From UBA4742 sp963734965 (GTDB lineage: Bacteria > Actinomycetota > Acidimicrobiia > Acidimicrobiales > Acidimicrobilacustridaceae), in contig CAVTJK010000004.1 in assembly GCA_963734965.1 (NCBI GenBank), positions 2,294,001-2,358,000 on the forward strand: a stretch of DNA of 64,000 nucleotides. Reading direction: 5' to 3'. Shown here piece after piece: positions 46,598 through 55,929 of this stretch. Each line of letters opens with the position of its first letter. The stretch's first letter is position 1. The notes under the pieces are model-generated. The model was not told the origin of the DNA. It did not search any database and worked only from the letters and a program-made list of their open reading frames with translations. The translations under genes were made by a program, and so were the position numbers.

Positions 46598-47975
46598 CCT
46601 TCACGAGCTCGCGCGAAGCGGCCGGGCCCCAGGTGCCGCGGTCGTACTCGATCACCTTCGGGTAGTCGGTCAGGATCGGCTCGACGATGCGCCACGACTC
46701 TTCGATCGAGTCCTCGCGGGCGAACAACGTGGGGTCGCCAGCCATCGCCTCTTCGAGCAGGAGCTCGTAGGGCTCGGGGCCGATGTCGCCGCGCAGCTCG
46801 GGTGGGGGGCTGAGCGTTATCGGCTCGGCGACCATCTGGTCGCCCGGCGACTTCCGCAGCCAGGTCAGGGCGGTGAAGCTGTCGGGCTTGGCCTCGATGC
46901 GGATCCGGTTCGGGGGCAGGTGGCTCTCGTCCGAGATCCACAACGGTCGCGGCGGCGGTGCGAACTCGATCGTCATCTCGGTGACGGTGGCCGCCAGCGA
47001 CTTGCCGGCGCGCAGGAAGAAGGGCACACCGCCCCATCGCGGCGAGTCGAAGTCGACCCGGAACGCGCCGAAGGTCTCGGTGTCGGAATCCGGGGCGACG
47101 CCCTCAACCGATCGGTAGCCGCGGTACTGACCACGAACGAAGTTCTTGGGATCGACCGGCCGGGCGGCCTGCAGCACCTTGGCCTTCTCGTCGCGCAGGG
47201 CCTTCGAGTACTCGTTGACGGGTTGCTCCATGGCGAACAGCGCCACCATCTGCAGCAGGTGGTTCTGCATGACGTCACGCAGGGCGCCGACCGAGTCGTA
47301 GAACACCCCTCGGTCCTCGACTCCGAAGGACTCGGCCATCGTGATCTTGACGCTCGACACGAATGTGCGGCGCCACAAGGGCTCGAGGATGGCGTTGGCG
47401 AAGCGCGTGATCAGGAGACTGCGCATCGCCTCCTTGCCGAGGAAGTGGTCGATGCGGAAGATCGCCTCCTCGTCGAAGAACTCGTGCAGCGTCGCGTTGA
47501 GCTCGAGGGCCGAGGCCAGGTCGCGCCCGAAGGGCTTCTCGACGACGATGCGGCTGCCGTTGTTCAGGCCGACACCGGCCAGCCCGCTGGCCACGGTGGC
47601 GAACATCGAGGGCGGGATGGCCATGTGGAAGATGGGGTGCTGCGCGTCGCCGACGGCTGCCTTGAGCCGATCGAAGGTGGTCGGGTCGGCATAGTCGCCC
47701 GAGACGTAGCTGAACTTCCTCATCAGGGCCTCGTACTGCTTCGGGTCGAACTTCTCGCCGGCTTCTTCGATCGACTTCTTGCAGTGGTCGCGCAGGTCGT
47801 CGTGGGTCCACTCGGGGCGGGCCAAGCCGATGATCGGCACCTCGAGCAGCCACCGGCAGTGCAGCCGGTACACGGCGGGGATCAGCTTCTTCTTGGCCAG
47901 GTCGCCCGTCACGCCCAGCATGACCAGGCAATCGGAGTTGGGGACCTCGGGGGAGATCGGTGAGCTCAACGGCAT
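46563..47975 (-). CDS. zwf: Glucose-6-phosphate 1-dehydrogenase
   Basis: A 470-residue enzyme, the first step of the oxidative pentose-phosphate pathway (glucose-6-phosphate to 6-phosphogluconolactone with NADP). The cofactor site is VMLGVTGDLAKKKLIPAVY. The active-site peptide RIDHFLGKEAMRSLL has the catalytic His and the substrate-binding lysine. VEKPFGRDL and YRGYRSVEGVAPDSDTET support the family. The length fits the short actinobacterial type. The ATG at 47975 is followed by a clean N-terminus. The histidine-phosphatase gene overlaps the end. No opcA, tal or tkt gene is nearby. Confidence 0.96.
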   Translation of the reverse strand: MPLSSPISPEVPNSDCLVMLGVTGDLAKKKLIPAVYRLHCRWLLEVPIIGLARPEWTHDDLRDHCKKSIEEAGEKFDPKQYEALMRKFSYVSGDYADPTTFDRLKAAVGDAQHPIFHMAIPPSMFATVASGLAGVGLNNGSRIVVEKPFGRDLASALELNATLHEFFDEEAIFRIDHFLGKEAMRSLLITRFANAILEPLWRRTFVSSVKITMAESFGVEDRGVFYDSVGALRDVMQNHLLQMVALFAMEQPVNEYSKALRDEKAKVLQAARPVDPKNFVRGQYRGYRSVEGVAPDSDTETFGAFRVDFDSPRWGGVPFFLRAGKSLAATVTEMTIEFAPPPRPLWISDESHLPPNRIRIEAKPDSFTALTWLRKSPGDQMVAEPITLSPPPELRGDIGPEPYELLLEEAMAGDPTLFAREDSIEESWRIVEPILTDYPKVIEYDRGTWGPAASRELVKDVGRWPEEPVG

Positions 47976-48119
47976 CGGTTACCTCGCTTGGGCGCCGGCG
48001 ACCCGGTCACGGTATCCCGGGCGTCCGGCCCACTCGGCCTGGACGACGACGATCTCGGACGGCTCCCGCCGGCACCGTCGTATCGGCCTGAACCCCACTC
48101 GTTTCCTCTCCTCGCTGCC

Positions 48120-50066
48120 ATGCTGGACGCCATGCCGTTGCCGATCGAGCAGTACGCGTTGATCGGCGACACCCACACGGGCGCGTTGGTGGGGATCGAC
48201 GGCTCCATCGACTGGCTCTGCCTCCCGACCTTCGACGAGCCGTCGTGCTTCGCCGCCCTGCTGGGAGACGAGGACAACGGTCGCTGGCTCATGGCGCCCG
48301 AGTCGCCGGCGACCACCGTCGAGCGGCGCTACCGGGGCGACACGCTGGTGCTCCAGACCACGTTCACCACGCCCGAGGGGGCGGTGGCGGTCGTCGACTT
48401 CATGCCGATCCGGCTGGGCCCACCCCTGCTCGTCCGGGTGGTGATGGGGATGTCGGGCACGGTGCGGATGCACACCGACCTGCGGATCCGCTTCGACTAC
48501 GGCTCGATCGTGCCGTGGGTCCGCCGCATCGACGGCGGGATCACCGCCGTCGGCGGGCGTGACGCGTTGGTCGTGCGGGCGCCGGCGCGGCTCAGGGGTC
48601 GCGACCACCGGACCGAGGCCACCTTCGACGTGTCCGAGGGGGATCGCCTCGGGTTCACGATGGCCTGGTATCGGTCGTCCGGGCCGGTCCCTACGACCGA
48701 CCAGTGCGGCGACCCGTTGGTCCTGATGTCGCGCACCGAGTCGTGGTGGCGGAACTGGGCGGCGTCGGCCCAGTTGCCCGACGAGTGGAGCGGCCCGTTG
48801 CGGCGATCGCTGATCACCCTCAAGGCCCTGACCTATCACCCGACCGGCGGGATCTGCGCGGCGCCGACGACGTCGCTCCCCGAGATGATCGGCGGCACAC
48901 GCAACTGGGACTACCGGTTCTGCTGGCTGCGTGACGCCACCTTCACGCTCCATGCGCTGCTCGACTCCGGCTACGAGCGCGAGGCCGCGGCCTGGTCGGC
49001 GTGGCTGCGCCGGGCCATCGCCGGCAGTCCGGACAAGTTGCAGATCATGTACGGACTCGACGGACGGCGGCGCCTCACCGAGCAGACCCTCGACTGGCTG
49101 CCCGGCTATGAGGGCTCGGCGCCCGTGCGCATCGGCAACGCGGCCAGCGACCAGTTCCAGCTCGACGTGTACGGCGAAACCCTCGACATGCTCTTCACGC
49201 AGGTGGACAAGGACAACCATCTGAGCGAGGACGCGTGGAGCCTCGCCGGATTCCTCGTCCGCCACGTCAGGAAGGTGTGGACCCGTCCCGACGAAGGGAT
49301 CTGGGAGGTCCGAGGCCCCCGTCGCCACTTCGTGCACTCGAAGGTGATGGCATGGGTCGCGGTCGATCGCTGGATCCGGATGGTGACCACCGCCGGTCGA
49401 TCCGACGATCTCGACGAGTGGCGCGCGCTGCGCGACGAGATCCACACCGACGTGTGCACCAATGGCATCGACCCCGATCGGGGCTGCTTCGTGCAGTACT
49501 ACGGCGCGACCGAGGTCGACGCCAGCCTGCTGATGCTCGCCCTCGTGGGCTTCCTGCCGCCCGACGATCCGGCCGTCCTGGCCACCATCGCCGCCGTCGA
49601 GTCCGACCTCATGGTCGACGGATTCGTGCTGCGCTACCGCACCGACGCCACGACCGTCCCTGAATCCGCCTCCGACGGCGACGGCGCGGTGAGCACGGTC
49701 GACGGCCTGCCACCGGGTGAAGGGGCGTTCCTGCTCGCCAGCTTCTGGTTGGTCGACAACCTGGCGCTGGTGGGCCGCATGGACGACGCCCGGGCCCTGT
49801 TCGAACGACTGCTTGCGCTGAGCAACGACGTCGGGCTGCTGTCGGAGGAGTGGGATCCCGTGGCCGAGCGCATGGTGGGCAACTTCCCGCAGGCGTTCTC
49901 GCACGTCGGCATGATCAACACGGCGTGCAACCTGGCTCGGGGTGAGCAGGGGCCCGCCCCGCGGCGCGCCAGGAGCACCGGCCGTCGATCGGACGAGACC
50001 GGACCGCAGGCGGCGGCGACTCCTGCCCCGCCAACTCCCGGGCACCGTTCGTCGATGGCGGATTAA
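48120..50066 (+). CDS. Glycoside hydrolase family 15 protein (trehalase/glucoamylase-like)
   Basis: A 648-residue cytoplasmic glycosidase. The N-terminal beta-sandwich domain starts YALIGDTHTGALVGIDGSID, the family's recognised N-terminus. The catalytic (alpha/alpha)6 barrel has GGTRNWDYRFCWLRDATFTL with the substrate-binding Trp and the general-acid region, and a second catalytic glutamate in DEGIWEVRGPRRHFVHSKVM. EVDASLLMLALVGFLPPDD and LLSEEWDP are also conserved. Mycobacterial relatives are trehalases; others hydrolyse alpha-1,4 glucans. The ATG at 48120 is supported by the family start; an open frame upstream of it is non-coding. Divergent from zwf. The C-terminal 40 residues are a low-complexity Pro/Arg tail. 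Confidence 0.88.
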   Translation: MLDAMPLPIEQYALIGDTHTGALVGIDGSIDWLCLPTFDEPSCFAALLGDEDNGRWLMAPESPATTVERRYRGDTLVLQTTFTTPEGAVAVVDFMPIRLGPPLLVRVVMGMSGTVRMHTDLRIRFDYGSIVPWVRRIDGGITAVGGRDALVVRAPARLRGRDHRTEATFDVSEGDRLGFTMAWYRSSGPVPTTDQCGDPLVLMSRTESWWRNWAASAQLPDEWSGPLRRSLITLKALTYHPTGGICAAPTTSLPEMIGGTRNWDYRFCWLRDATFTLHALLDSGYEREAAAWSAWLRRAIAGSPDKLQIMYGLDGRRRLTEQTLDWLPGYEGSAPVRIGNAASDQFQLDVYGETLDMLFTQVDKDNHLSEDAWSLAGFLVRHVRKVWTRPDEGIWEVRGPRRHFVHSKVMAWVAVDRWIRMVTTAGRSDDLDEWRALRDEIHTDVCTNGIDPDRGCFVQYYGATEVDASLLMLALVGFLPPDDPAVLATIAAVESDLMVDGFVLRYRTDATTVPESASDGDGAVSTVDGLPPGEGAFLLASFWLVDNLALVGRMDDARALFERLLALSNDVGLLSEEWDPVAERMVGNFPQAFSHVGMINTACNLARGEQGPAPRRARSTGRRSDETGPQAAATPAPPTPGHRSSMAD

Positions 50067-50109
50067 CCTTTGAGTGATCCGAGTCGCACGAGGAGAACGA
50101 ATCAATCCC

Positions 50110-50880
50110 GTGAAGCTCACCATTGGAGACCTGAAGGAGCGCACCGACCGGGTGCAGGTCGATGACCTCGACTTCGACGCGTTCCGAGACGATCCGCTCG
50201 ATCCCGCCACGTTGCGGTGCCTCCGCTACATGCACGACGTCGAGCACAACACGATCATCTACCTGCGTGATGTGCTCGTCACCGACGCCCACCTCGACCA
50301 CGAGATCACGTCGTTCCTGACGTTCTGGGCCTTCGAGGAGTACTTCCACGGCGAGGCGATCAGCGCGGTGCTCGAAGCGCACGGCGAACCCGGCAGCGAC
50401 GCTCGGGTCCCGGTGAAGCGACGCCCGACGCTGCATGACCGGCTGGTGCCGATGAGCACGATGATCGCGACGCATCTGACGCGTCAGGTCCCGACGGTCC
50501 ACATGACGTGGGGCGCCATCAACGAGTGGACGGCCCAGGCGGCGTACGGGCGGCTGGCGGCCAAGGCCGGCAACCCCACGCTGTCGACGCTCCTGCATCG
50601 GATCATGAAGCAGGAAGGTCGCCACATCGACTTCTACGCGTCGCAGGCGGCCAAGCGGCTCGAGGCCAGCCCCCGCGCCCAGAAGGTGACCCGCTGGGCG
50701 CTGAAGCGGTTCTGGACTCCGGTCGGCGCCGGCATCAGCGAGCCCGAGGAGGTCCGCTTCATGGCCACCTACCTCTTCGGTGACGACGACGGTCGCAAGG
50801 CGGTCCAGCGCATCGATCGCTGCATCGACCGCTTGCCCGGCCTCGAGGGCCTCCACCTCGCCGAGGGTTCCGCCGCCTGA
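50110..50880 (+). CDS. Ferritin-like di-iron protein (acyl-ACP desaturase-related)
   Basis: A 256-residue all-helical protein. The iron-ligand helices are EEYFHGEAIS (E-x-x-H type) and KQEGRHIDFYASQA (E-x-x-H). Earlier helix residues (MHDVEHNTIIYL) provide further ligands. The family resembles actinobacterial proteins near stearoyl-ACP desaturases. Function as desaturase or hydroxylase is inferred. An AGGAG at 50091-50095 is 14 bases before the GTG chosen, which is longer than usual. An in-frame GTG at 50074 has no Shine-Dalgarno sequence. The TetR regulator next to it and another di-iron protein suggest joint control. Confidence 0.7.
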   Translation: MKLTIGDLKERTDRVQVDDLDFDAFRDDPLDPATLRCLRYMHDVEHNTIIYLRDVLVTDAHLDHEITSFLTFWAFEEYFHGEAISAVLEAHGEPGSDARVPVKRRPTLHDRLVPMSTMIATHLTRQVPTVHMTWGAINEWTAQAAYGRLAAKAGNPTLSTLLHRIMKQEGRHIDFYASQAAKRLEASPRAQKVTRWALKRFWTPVGAGISEPEEVRFMATYLFGDDDGRKAVQRIDRCIDRLPGLEGLHLAEGSAA

Positions 50881-50905
50881 CCCAGTCAGAACCCGGCCCG
50901 GTGGG

Positions 50906-51548
50906 TCAGCTGATGGCGGGCTCGTGGTCGAGGGCGACGACGGCGGGGATGAGGTAGCTGGCCAGCAGCCGGCGCTCGTCGTCGGGCGAGTGCGGAGCGG
51001 GGCCTTCGACGGTGAGCAGAGAGAGGATCGAGCGAAGGATCCACTCCGACAGCTCGTCGATCACGAGCTCGGATCGGATGAACCCGTCGGCCTGGGCCTT
51101 GGTGAGCGAATCGCGCCACTCGTCGAGCACCGTGTGGAACAGCAGCTCGCTGGCGCCGGTGATGGTGGCTGAGATCCCCCCGCTCTCGCGATCGAGCAGC
51201 GTTTCGAGCTTGGGATCGTGGCGGATGGTGTCGAGCAGGTAGGCGGCTGACGCCAGCAGTGCCTCGCCGAACTGCTGGGGCGTGGCCACGTGCGACGAAG
51301 AAGTCGCCGAGGGAGTGCTCCATCGACCGGCCCAGGCTCGACAGCAGCATGTCGAGCAGCAGCTCGTCCCGGTTGGAGAAGTATCGGTAGATCGTGGCCC
51401 GGGAGACCTTGGCCTCGGTGGCCACGTCCTCGATGGTGGTCTTGGCCAGCCCGAAGCGATCGACGCAGGCATCGGCGGCCTCGATCAGGCGGAGCTTGGC
51501 CGCTTCGGGGTCGGCGGGCACGTCGTCGCCCCATCGCAGCTTGGTCAC
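50906..51548 (-). CDS. TetR-family transcriptional regulator (one frame break)
   Basis: A regulator of about 214 residues. The DNA-binding domain is intact: ACVDRFGLAKTTIEDVATEA, then SRATIYRYFSNRDELLLDML. One extra G near 51290 (GTCGCACGTG for GTCCACGTG) moves the ligand-binding part to the next frame, where it continues VATPQQFGEALLASAAYLLD to LDHEPAIS. Helices are conserved on both sides. It is divergent from the di-iron gene at 51687 and lies behind another one, so it probably controls both. No ligand is evident. Confidence 0.82.
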
Positions 51549-51686
51549 GGCCCAAACCCTACCGGTGCCCCGGATCGGGTGGGGGGCTCAGGTGTGACAT
51601 GTGGCCCCGGGTCTATGCGACAAAGGGCGGGATTTGTAACATGACACGACGCGGAACCTTCCGCTCGACCGGGGGAGTCTCACGCC

Positions 51687-52844
51687 ATGCCCGAGTACAG
51701 CACCTACCAAGAGCTGATCGACCGGGACGGGGCCAACGACCTCGATGCCATCCTCAGCGTCGCCAACCCCTACATCGGCCAGGCGACGACCACCGTGGCC
51801 GACAACGCTGATGCCCTGTTCACCTGGGACTACGAGAAGGGCGCCCGGCCAGGGCTGAACAAGCTCTACGAGAAGGCCAAGCAGGCGCAGTGGAACGGCG
51901 AGACCGACCTGGACTGGTCGATCGAGGTCGATCAGGAGGCCATCGCCATCCACGCCCAGGGCGCCGAGCCCGACTGGGCGGCCATGGACTTCGACCCGTC
52001 CGGCACGCCGCTGGCCAAGTGGGGCTCCAAGGAATGGATCCAGTGGGGCATCGAGCAGCAGAACTGGAGCCTCAGCCAGTTCATGCACGGCGAGCAGGGC
52101 GCGCTGCTCTGCACGGCCAAGATCGTCGAGACCGTCCCGTGGATCGACGCCAAGTACTACGCCGCCACCCAGGTGATGGACGAGGCCCGCCACGTCGAGG
52201 TGTTCGCTCGTTACCTCGACACCAAGCTGTCGGGCCACTACCCGCTCAACACCCATCTCGGTCTGCTACTCGAGGACATCCTGAACGACAGCCGTTGGGA
52301 CATGACCTATCTCGGCATGCAGATCATGGTCGAGGGTCTGGCTCTGGCCGCCTTCGGCTTCATGCACTCGATGACGCCCGACCCGCTGCTCAAGCAGCTG
52401 CTGCGCTACGTGATGAGCGACGAGGCCCGCCACGTCGCCTTCGGCGTGCTCTCGCTCAAGGAGTACTACGCCGAGCTGTCCGACGCCGAGCTCCGCGAGC
52501 GTCAGGAGTTCGCCTTCGAGGCCGCCGTGCGCATGCGCGACCGGCTCCTGGCGGTCGAGGTGTGGGAGCGCATGGGCGTCGATCCGGCCGAGGTCCTCAA
52601 GCGGATGCGCGGCGACAAGCTCGAAGATCCGTTCCAGCAGATGCTGTTCGCCAAGATCGTGCCCAACTGCAAGAAGCTCGGGCTGCTCGACGCCGGGGCC
52701 TCGGCGGGCAAGCAGGGTTGGCTGCGCGAGCGATTCACGGAGATCGGCGTCATCCAGTTCGAGGACTGGGCCGACACCGAAGAGGAGTACGCCGCCTTCG
52801 CCCTGGGCGAGGAGCTGGCCGATCCCCACGCGCAGACCGCTTGA
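51687..52844 (+). CDS. Ferritin-like di-iron oxygenase-type protein
   Basis: A 385-residue protein of the R2/AurF-like ferritin superfamily. Repeated metal-ligand motifs: FMHGEQGALLCTAKIV (Glu), ATQVMDEARHVEVFARYL (E-x-x-H), GMQIMVEGLALAAFG (Glu) and RYVMSDEARHVAFGVLSL (E-x-x-H). This is a complete two-iron four-helix set. N- and C-terminal extensions of about 60-90 residues are rich in Trp and acidic residues. Family members act as N- or C-oxygenases or desaturases on small molecules or acyl chains. A GGGGGAG-type ribosome-binding site precedes the ATG. The divergent TetR gene is its likely regulator. Confidence 0.83.
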   Translation: MPEYSTYQELIDRDGANDLDAILSVANPYIGQATTTVADNADALFTWDYEKGARPGLNKLYEKAKQAQWNGETDLDWSIEVDQEAIAIHAQGAEPDWAAMDFDPSGTPLAKWGSKEWIQWGIEQQNWSLSQFMHGEQGALLCTAKIVETVPWIDAKYYAATQVMDEARHVEVFARYLDTKLSGHYPLNTHLGLLLEDILNDSRWDMTYLGMQIMVEGLALAAFGFMHSMTPDPLLKQLLRYVMSDEARHVAFGVLSLKEYYAELSDAELRERQEFAFEAAVRMRDRLLAVEVWERMGVDPAEVLKRMRGDKLEDPFQQMLFAKIVPNCKKLGLLDAGASAGKQGWLRERFTEIGVIQFEDWADTEEEYAAFALGEELADPHAQTA

Positions 52845-53001
52845 CCCGCCGTCGCGGTCGCCCCGGCCATCGTTCGCCCCCTCCGCGCGCCGGGTGAGCG
52901 GCTGCGCCCAACGGGGCCGGTGAGCGTGGCGCGGGCAACAGCCACGCGTCATCTTCTCGAAACCGGCCCGATCTGGAGCGGTGACCTCGTGGGGCTTAGG
53001 A

Positions 53002-53025
53002 TGCCCCGGCGTGCCCAGCGGGGCA
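53002..53025 (+). promoter_or_regulatory. Short hairpin in the trkA leader
   Basis: TGCCCC (53002-53007) and GGGGCA (53020-53025) form a 6-bp stem with a 12-nt loop, 32 bases before the first trkA start and just after a TAGGAT box at 52997-53002. It may be an attenuator or only a chance stem. Nothing else was seen in 52845-53056. Confidence 0.25.
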
Positions 53026-53056
53026 CAGATCATCGCGGTACAGGAGAGCGCCACAC

Positions 53057-53728
53057 GTGCACGTCGTCGTAGTCGGTTGCGGCCGAGTCGGATCCGGCTT
53101 GGCCGCAACTCTCGAGAACCAGGGCCACTCGGTCGCCGTCATCGACCGACGCGTGCAGGCCTTCCGGCGTCTGCCAGAGGGCTTCGCCGGCAAGAAGGTC
53201 GTCGGGGTCGGGTTCGATCGCCTGCGGCTCGAGGAAGCCGGCATCGCCGAGGCCGACGCGCTGGCCGCGGTGACCAACGGCGACAACTCGAACATCGTGG
53301 TGGCTCGCGTGGCCCGCGAGGCCTTCCAGATCGACCGGGTCGTCGCTCGGATCTACGACGCCCGCCGGGCCGCGATCTACGAACGGCTCGGCATCCCGAC
53401 GGTCGCGACGGTCCAGTGGACCACCGAGCGCGTCCTGCGCCGCATCTCACCCGACAGCACGCAGGCGGTCGAGTGGATCGACCCGAGCGCCAAGATCTGC
53501 CTGGTCGAGCGGGTGGTGCCCAGCCACTGGGCCGGTCAGCCGATCGCCGCCCTCGAGGTCGAGGGCGTCAACCGGATCGTCGGCGTCACGCGGTTGGGCC
53601 AGGCGTCGGTCCCGACGGCGGCCCTCATCGCCCAGGAGGGCGATGTCATCTTTGCGTCCGTGGCCGGCGATCGCATCGACGAGCTCGACGAGCATTTGAA
53701 CCGGGTTCCCGAGAAGGGTGCGCACTGA
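53057..53728 (+). CDS. trkA: TrkA-type potassium-uptake regulatory protein (first of pair)
   Basis: A 223-residue RCK protein. The N-terminal Rossmann fold binds NAD(H): VVVGCGRVGSGLAATLENQG, then VAVIDRR with the ribose-binding aspartate. A TrkA-C domain follows (ERVVPSHWAGQPIAAL to GDVIFASVAGDRIDEL). RCK proteins gate Trk/Ktr potassium channels in the membrane. The GTG at 53057 has AGGAG ten bases upstream. Mycobacterial CeoB/CeoC are arranged the same way. No TrkH or TrkG pore gene is in the window, so the partner is encoded elsewhere. Confidence 0.9.
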   Translation: MHVVVVGCGRVGSGLAATLENQGHSVAVIDRRVQAFRRLPEGFAGKKVVGVGFDRLRLEEAGIAEADALAAVTNGDNSNIVVARVAREAFQIDRVVARIYDARRAAIYERLGIPTVATVQWTTERVLRRISPDSTQAVEWIDPSAKICLVERVVPSHWAGQPIAALEVEGVNRIVGVTRLGQASVPTAALIAQEGDVIFASVAGDRIDELDEHLNRVPEKGAH

Positions 53729-54396
53729 TGCGAGTGGTCATCGCCGGTGGCGGCAACGTCGGCACGTACATCGCGGCGGAGCTCGAGCGCGTCGGCCATG
53801 ACGTGCTGATCGTCGAGGTCGATCCGGACCGCGTCGAGTGGGGGGTCAGCCGCCACGAACCGCAGGGCGTGTCGTGGCTGCAGGCCGACGCCTGCGAGGT
53901 GTCCGAGTTCTCGCAGGCCGATCCCGGCAAGGCCGACGTGGTCGTGGCCGTGACGGGTGACGACGAGGACAACCTCGTCATCTCGTTGATCGCCAAGCAG
54001 GAGTTCGGTGTCCCGCGGGTCGTCGCCCGCATCAACAACCCGTCGAACCGCTGGCTCTTCAACGAGAACTGGGGAGTCGACGTGTCGGTGTCGACGCCCC
54101 ATCTGCTGACCGCTCTCGTCGAGGAAGCCGTGTCAGTCGGCAGCCTCGTACGACTGCTGTCGTTCGGCAACGACGCCGTGCGGCTGTCCGAGGTCACCCT
54201 GGCCGCTGAGTCGCCGGCCGACGGCAAGGCCATCAAGGATCTCGGGCTGCCCCGCGACTCGACGGTGGTGGCCGTCCTGCGCGGCGATCACGTGACGGTT
54301 CCTCGCGGTGACACCCTCATGTACGCCGGCGACGAGATCGTCGTGCTGGTGACCGCCGAGAGCGAAGAGGACGTCCGCCGCATCCTGATCGGCTGA
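53728..54396 (+). CDS. trkA: TrkA-type potassium-uptake regulatory protein (second of pair)
   Basis: A 222-residue paralogue with the same two domains: NAD-binding VVIAGGGNVGTYIAAELERV and VLIVEVDPDR, and TrkA-C in AAESPADGKAIKDLGLPRDS to MYAGDEIVVLVTAES. The ATG overlaps the stop of the first copy, so the two are made at a fixed ratio and probably form hetero-octameric gating rings. Its stop is followed within 15-20 bases by the palindromic element at 54410-54453, the likely end of the transcript. Confidence 0.9.
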   Translation: MRVVIAGGGNVGTYIAAELERVGHDVLIVEVDPDRVEWGVSRHEPQGVSWLQADACEVSEFSQADPGKADVVVAVTGDDEDNLVISLIAKQEFGVPRVVARINNPSNRWLFNENWGVDVSVSTPHLLTALVEEAVSVGSLVRLLSFGNDAVRLSEVTLAAESPADGKAIKDLGLPRDSTVVAVLRGDHVTVPRGDTLMYAGDEIVVLVTAESEEDVRRILIG

Positions 54397-54409
54397 TCCC
54401 CGTCTACCC

Positions 54410-54453
54410 CGTTCTGGCGGCGATGAAGGGCGTCGTGCGCCCTCAATCGCCGC
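54410..54453 (+). terminator. Palindromic element, family C copy 2 (terminator-like)
   Basis: A nested hairpin: outer arms GCGGCGAT (54417-54424) and ATCGCCGC (54446-54453), inner arms AGGGCG/CGCCCT around a 5-nt loop. It begins CCGTTCTGGCGGCGATGAAG, matching the element at 767-818 read on the other strand. It lies 14 bases after the trkA stop. In the rest of the gap 54454-54710 I see no gene; an AGAGGGGAG stretch at 54540-54549 is not in front of a start codon. Confidence 0.55.
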
Positions 54454-54710
54454 ACGAAGCCCGGCAGAGGCGAGAGCGTCGCCGGATCAGTCTCGGCGTT
54501 GGTTGTGGCCGGGCCGGTCAGGCCGCCATACTGGGAACACAGAGGGGAGTACCCCGTCACAGTGGTGTCGTCATCACGATCGGTTCGCCGGTCCGGTGCC
54601 ACTGGCCCGTCGGCCCCACGGCCTCGGGTGGGAGAGACCTCCGGTTCGTCCGCAGCCCGTCACCACCGACGGCGTGAGCGGTCCCACGTCGTCAGACACC
54701 GGAGCCCCAG

Positions 54711-55157
54711 ATGGATCTCTCCAAAGCCCCGATTTCCCCGCCGGCGCCAGCCGGACCTCCACCCCGGTCCGCCGATGACACGGTCGCCGACGAGGACCTG
54801 ATCGACGAGCTGGTCGACTGGGCCGTCGAGGCCGAGATCGAGACCGGGCACGAGACCACCGAGGAAGCCGCCGAGCGGGGTCTCATCCGGCGGATGCTGC
54901 GCGTCGGGGCGGGCGCCTTCCTGGTCGTCGTCGGGCTCTTCTTGCTGGTGCTCCCCGGACCGGGACTGGTGGTCATCGCCGCCGGGCTGGGATTGATGGC
55001 TCGCGACGTGCCCTTCGCTCGTCGCTGGCTGCGCATCGTCCGCCAGCGCCTGCCCGAGTCCGAGGAGGGCGAGGTGGCCCGCTGGGTGATCATCGGATCG
55101 GTGGCCGTCGCCGTGGTGAGCGTCGGGTCGTCAGTGGCCTGGCTGATCCTGCACTGA
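54711..55157 (+). CDS. PGPGW-family transmembrane protein
   Basis: A 148-residue membrane protein. An acidic N-terminal region (DEDLIDELVDWAVEAEIETG) is followed by helix one and the family motif in LVVVGLFLLVLPGPGLVVIA (the usual P-G-P-G-W appears as PGPGL). A second helix and a charged loop with RRWLRIVRQRLPESEEGE come next, and a last C-terminal helix ends WLILH. The family is named for the motif and has no known function. Isolated gene with its own leader. Confidence 0.78.
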   Translation: MDLSKAPISPPAPAGPPPRSADDTVADEDLIDELVDWAVEAEIETGHETTEEAAERGLIRRMLRVGAGAFLVVVGLFLLVLPGPGLVVIAAGLGLMARDVPFARRWLRIVRQRLPESEEGEVARWVIIGSVAVAVVSVGSSVAWLILH

Positions 55158-55162
55158 CCCCG

Positions 55163-55909
55163 TCAGAGCCCGAAGTCGGCCAGCACGCCGGCGCGCATGC
55201 CCGCGGTGAAGCCGCCGTCGACGACCAAGGCGTGGCCCGTGACGAACGACGCGTCCTCGCTGGCCAGGAAGGCGGCGGCGGCCGCGATCTCGTCGGGCCG
55301 CCCGAACCGGTTGAGCTTGTGGGCGTCGCGCAGACGCTCCTTGTAGATCTCCATGCCCGGGTTGTCGAACACCGACGCCATCATCGGCGTCTCGATGAAG
55401 CCGGGACAGATGCAGTTGACCCGGATGCCCTTGGCGCCGTAGTCGATGGCCAGGTTCTTGGTCAGCAACACCACGCCGCCCTTGGACGCGTTGTAGGCGC
55501 TCCCGCCCTCGGTGCCCTCGAGTCCCTCGATGCTGGCCACGTTGACGATGCTGCCGCGGCCCGCCTCGATCATCGGAGCGAGCGCGTACTTGGCCACGAG
55601 GAACGTACCGGTGAGGTTCACGCCGATCACCCGATGCCACTCGGCGGCGTCGAGGAGATGGACGGGACCGCCACCGGCCACGCCTGCGGCGTTCACCACC
55701 GAGTCGAGCCGACCGTGGCTCTCGACGATCTGACCGAGGGCACCTGACACGGCGGCCTCGTCGGTGACGTCGACGGCGTGATCGACCTCGCCGGCGATGT
55801 CGAGGGTCACCACCCGCGCGCCCTCGTCGCGAAACCGCGCCACCGTGGCCTGGCCGATGCCCGATGCCGCCCCTGTGACGAGGGCGACGGTTCCTTCGAG
55901 TCGTTGCAC
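55163..55909 (-). CDS. SDR-family oxidoreductase
   Basis: A 248-residue classical short-chain dehydrogenase. Cofactor site: VALVTGAASGIGQATVARF, with Asp in VVTLDIAGE, typical of NAD preference. Structural VNAAGVAGG, catalytic serine in SIVNVASIEG and tetrad YNASKGGVVLLTKNLA. VNCICPGFIETPM follows, and the C-terminus ends HALVVDGGFTAGM. The GTG at 55909 is chosen because it gives the normal N-terminus. It runs on the same strand as the esterase gene, 20 bp downstream of it, so the two are probably co-transcribed. The substrate is unknown. Confidence 0.88.
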   Translation of the reverse strand: MQRLEGTVALVTGAASGIGQATVARFRDEGARVVTLDIAGEVDHAVDVTDEAAVSGALGQIVESHGRLDSVVNAAGVAGGGPVHLLDAAEWHRVIGVNLTGTFLVAKYALAPMIEAGRGSIVNVASIEGLEGTEGGSAYNASKGGVVLLTKNLAIDYGAKGIRVNCICPGFIETPMMASVFDNPGMEIYKERLRDAHKLNRFGRPDEIAAAAAFLASEDASFVTGHALVVDGGFTAGMRAGVLADFGL

Positions 55910-55929
55910 GACGATCCGATCCGGTGGGA

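Noticed and set aside
54454..54710. A small RNA or riboswitch in the gap before the PGPGW gene
   Set aside because: I see no conserved riboswitch core or strong extended structure beyond the terminator-like hairpin at 54410-54453.
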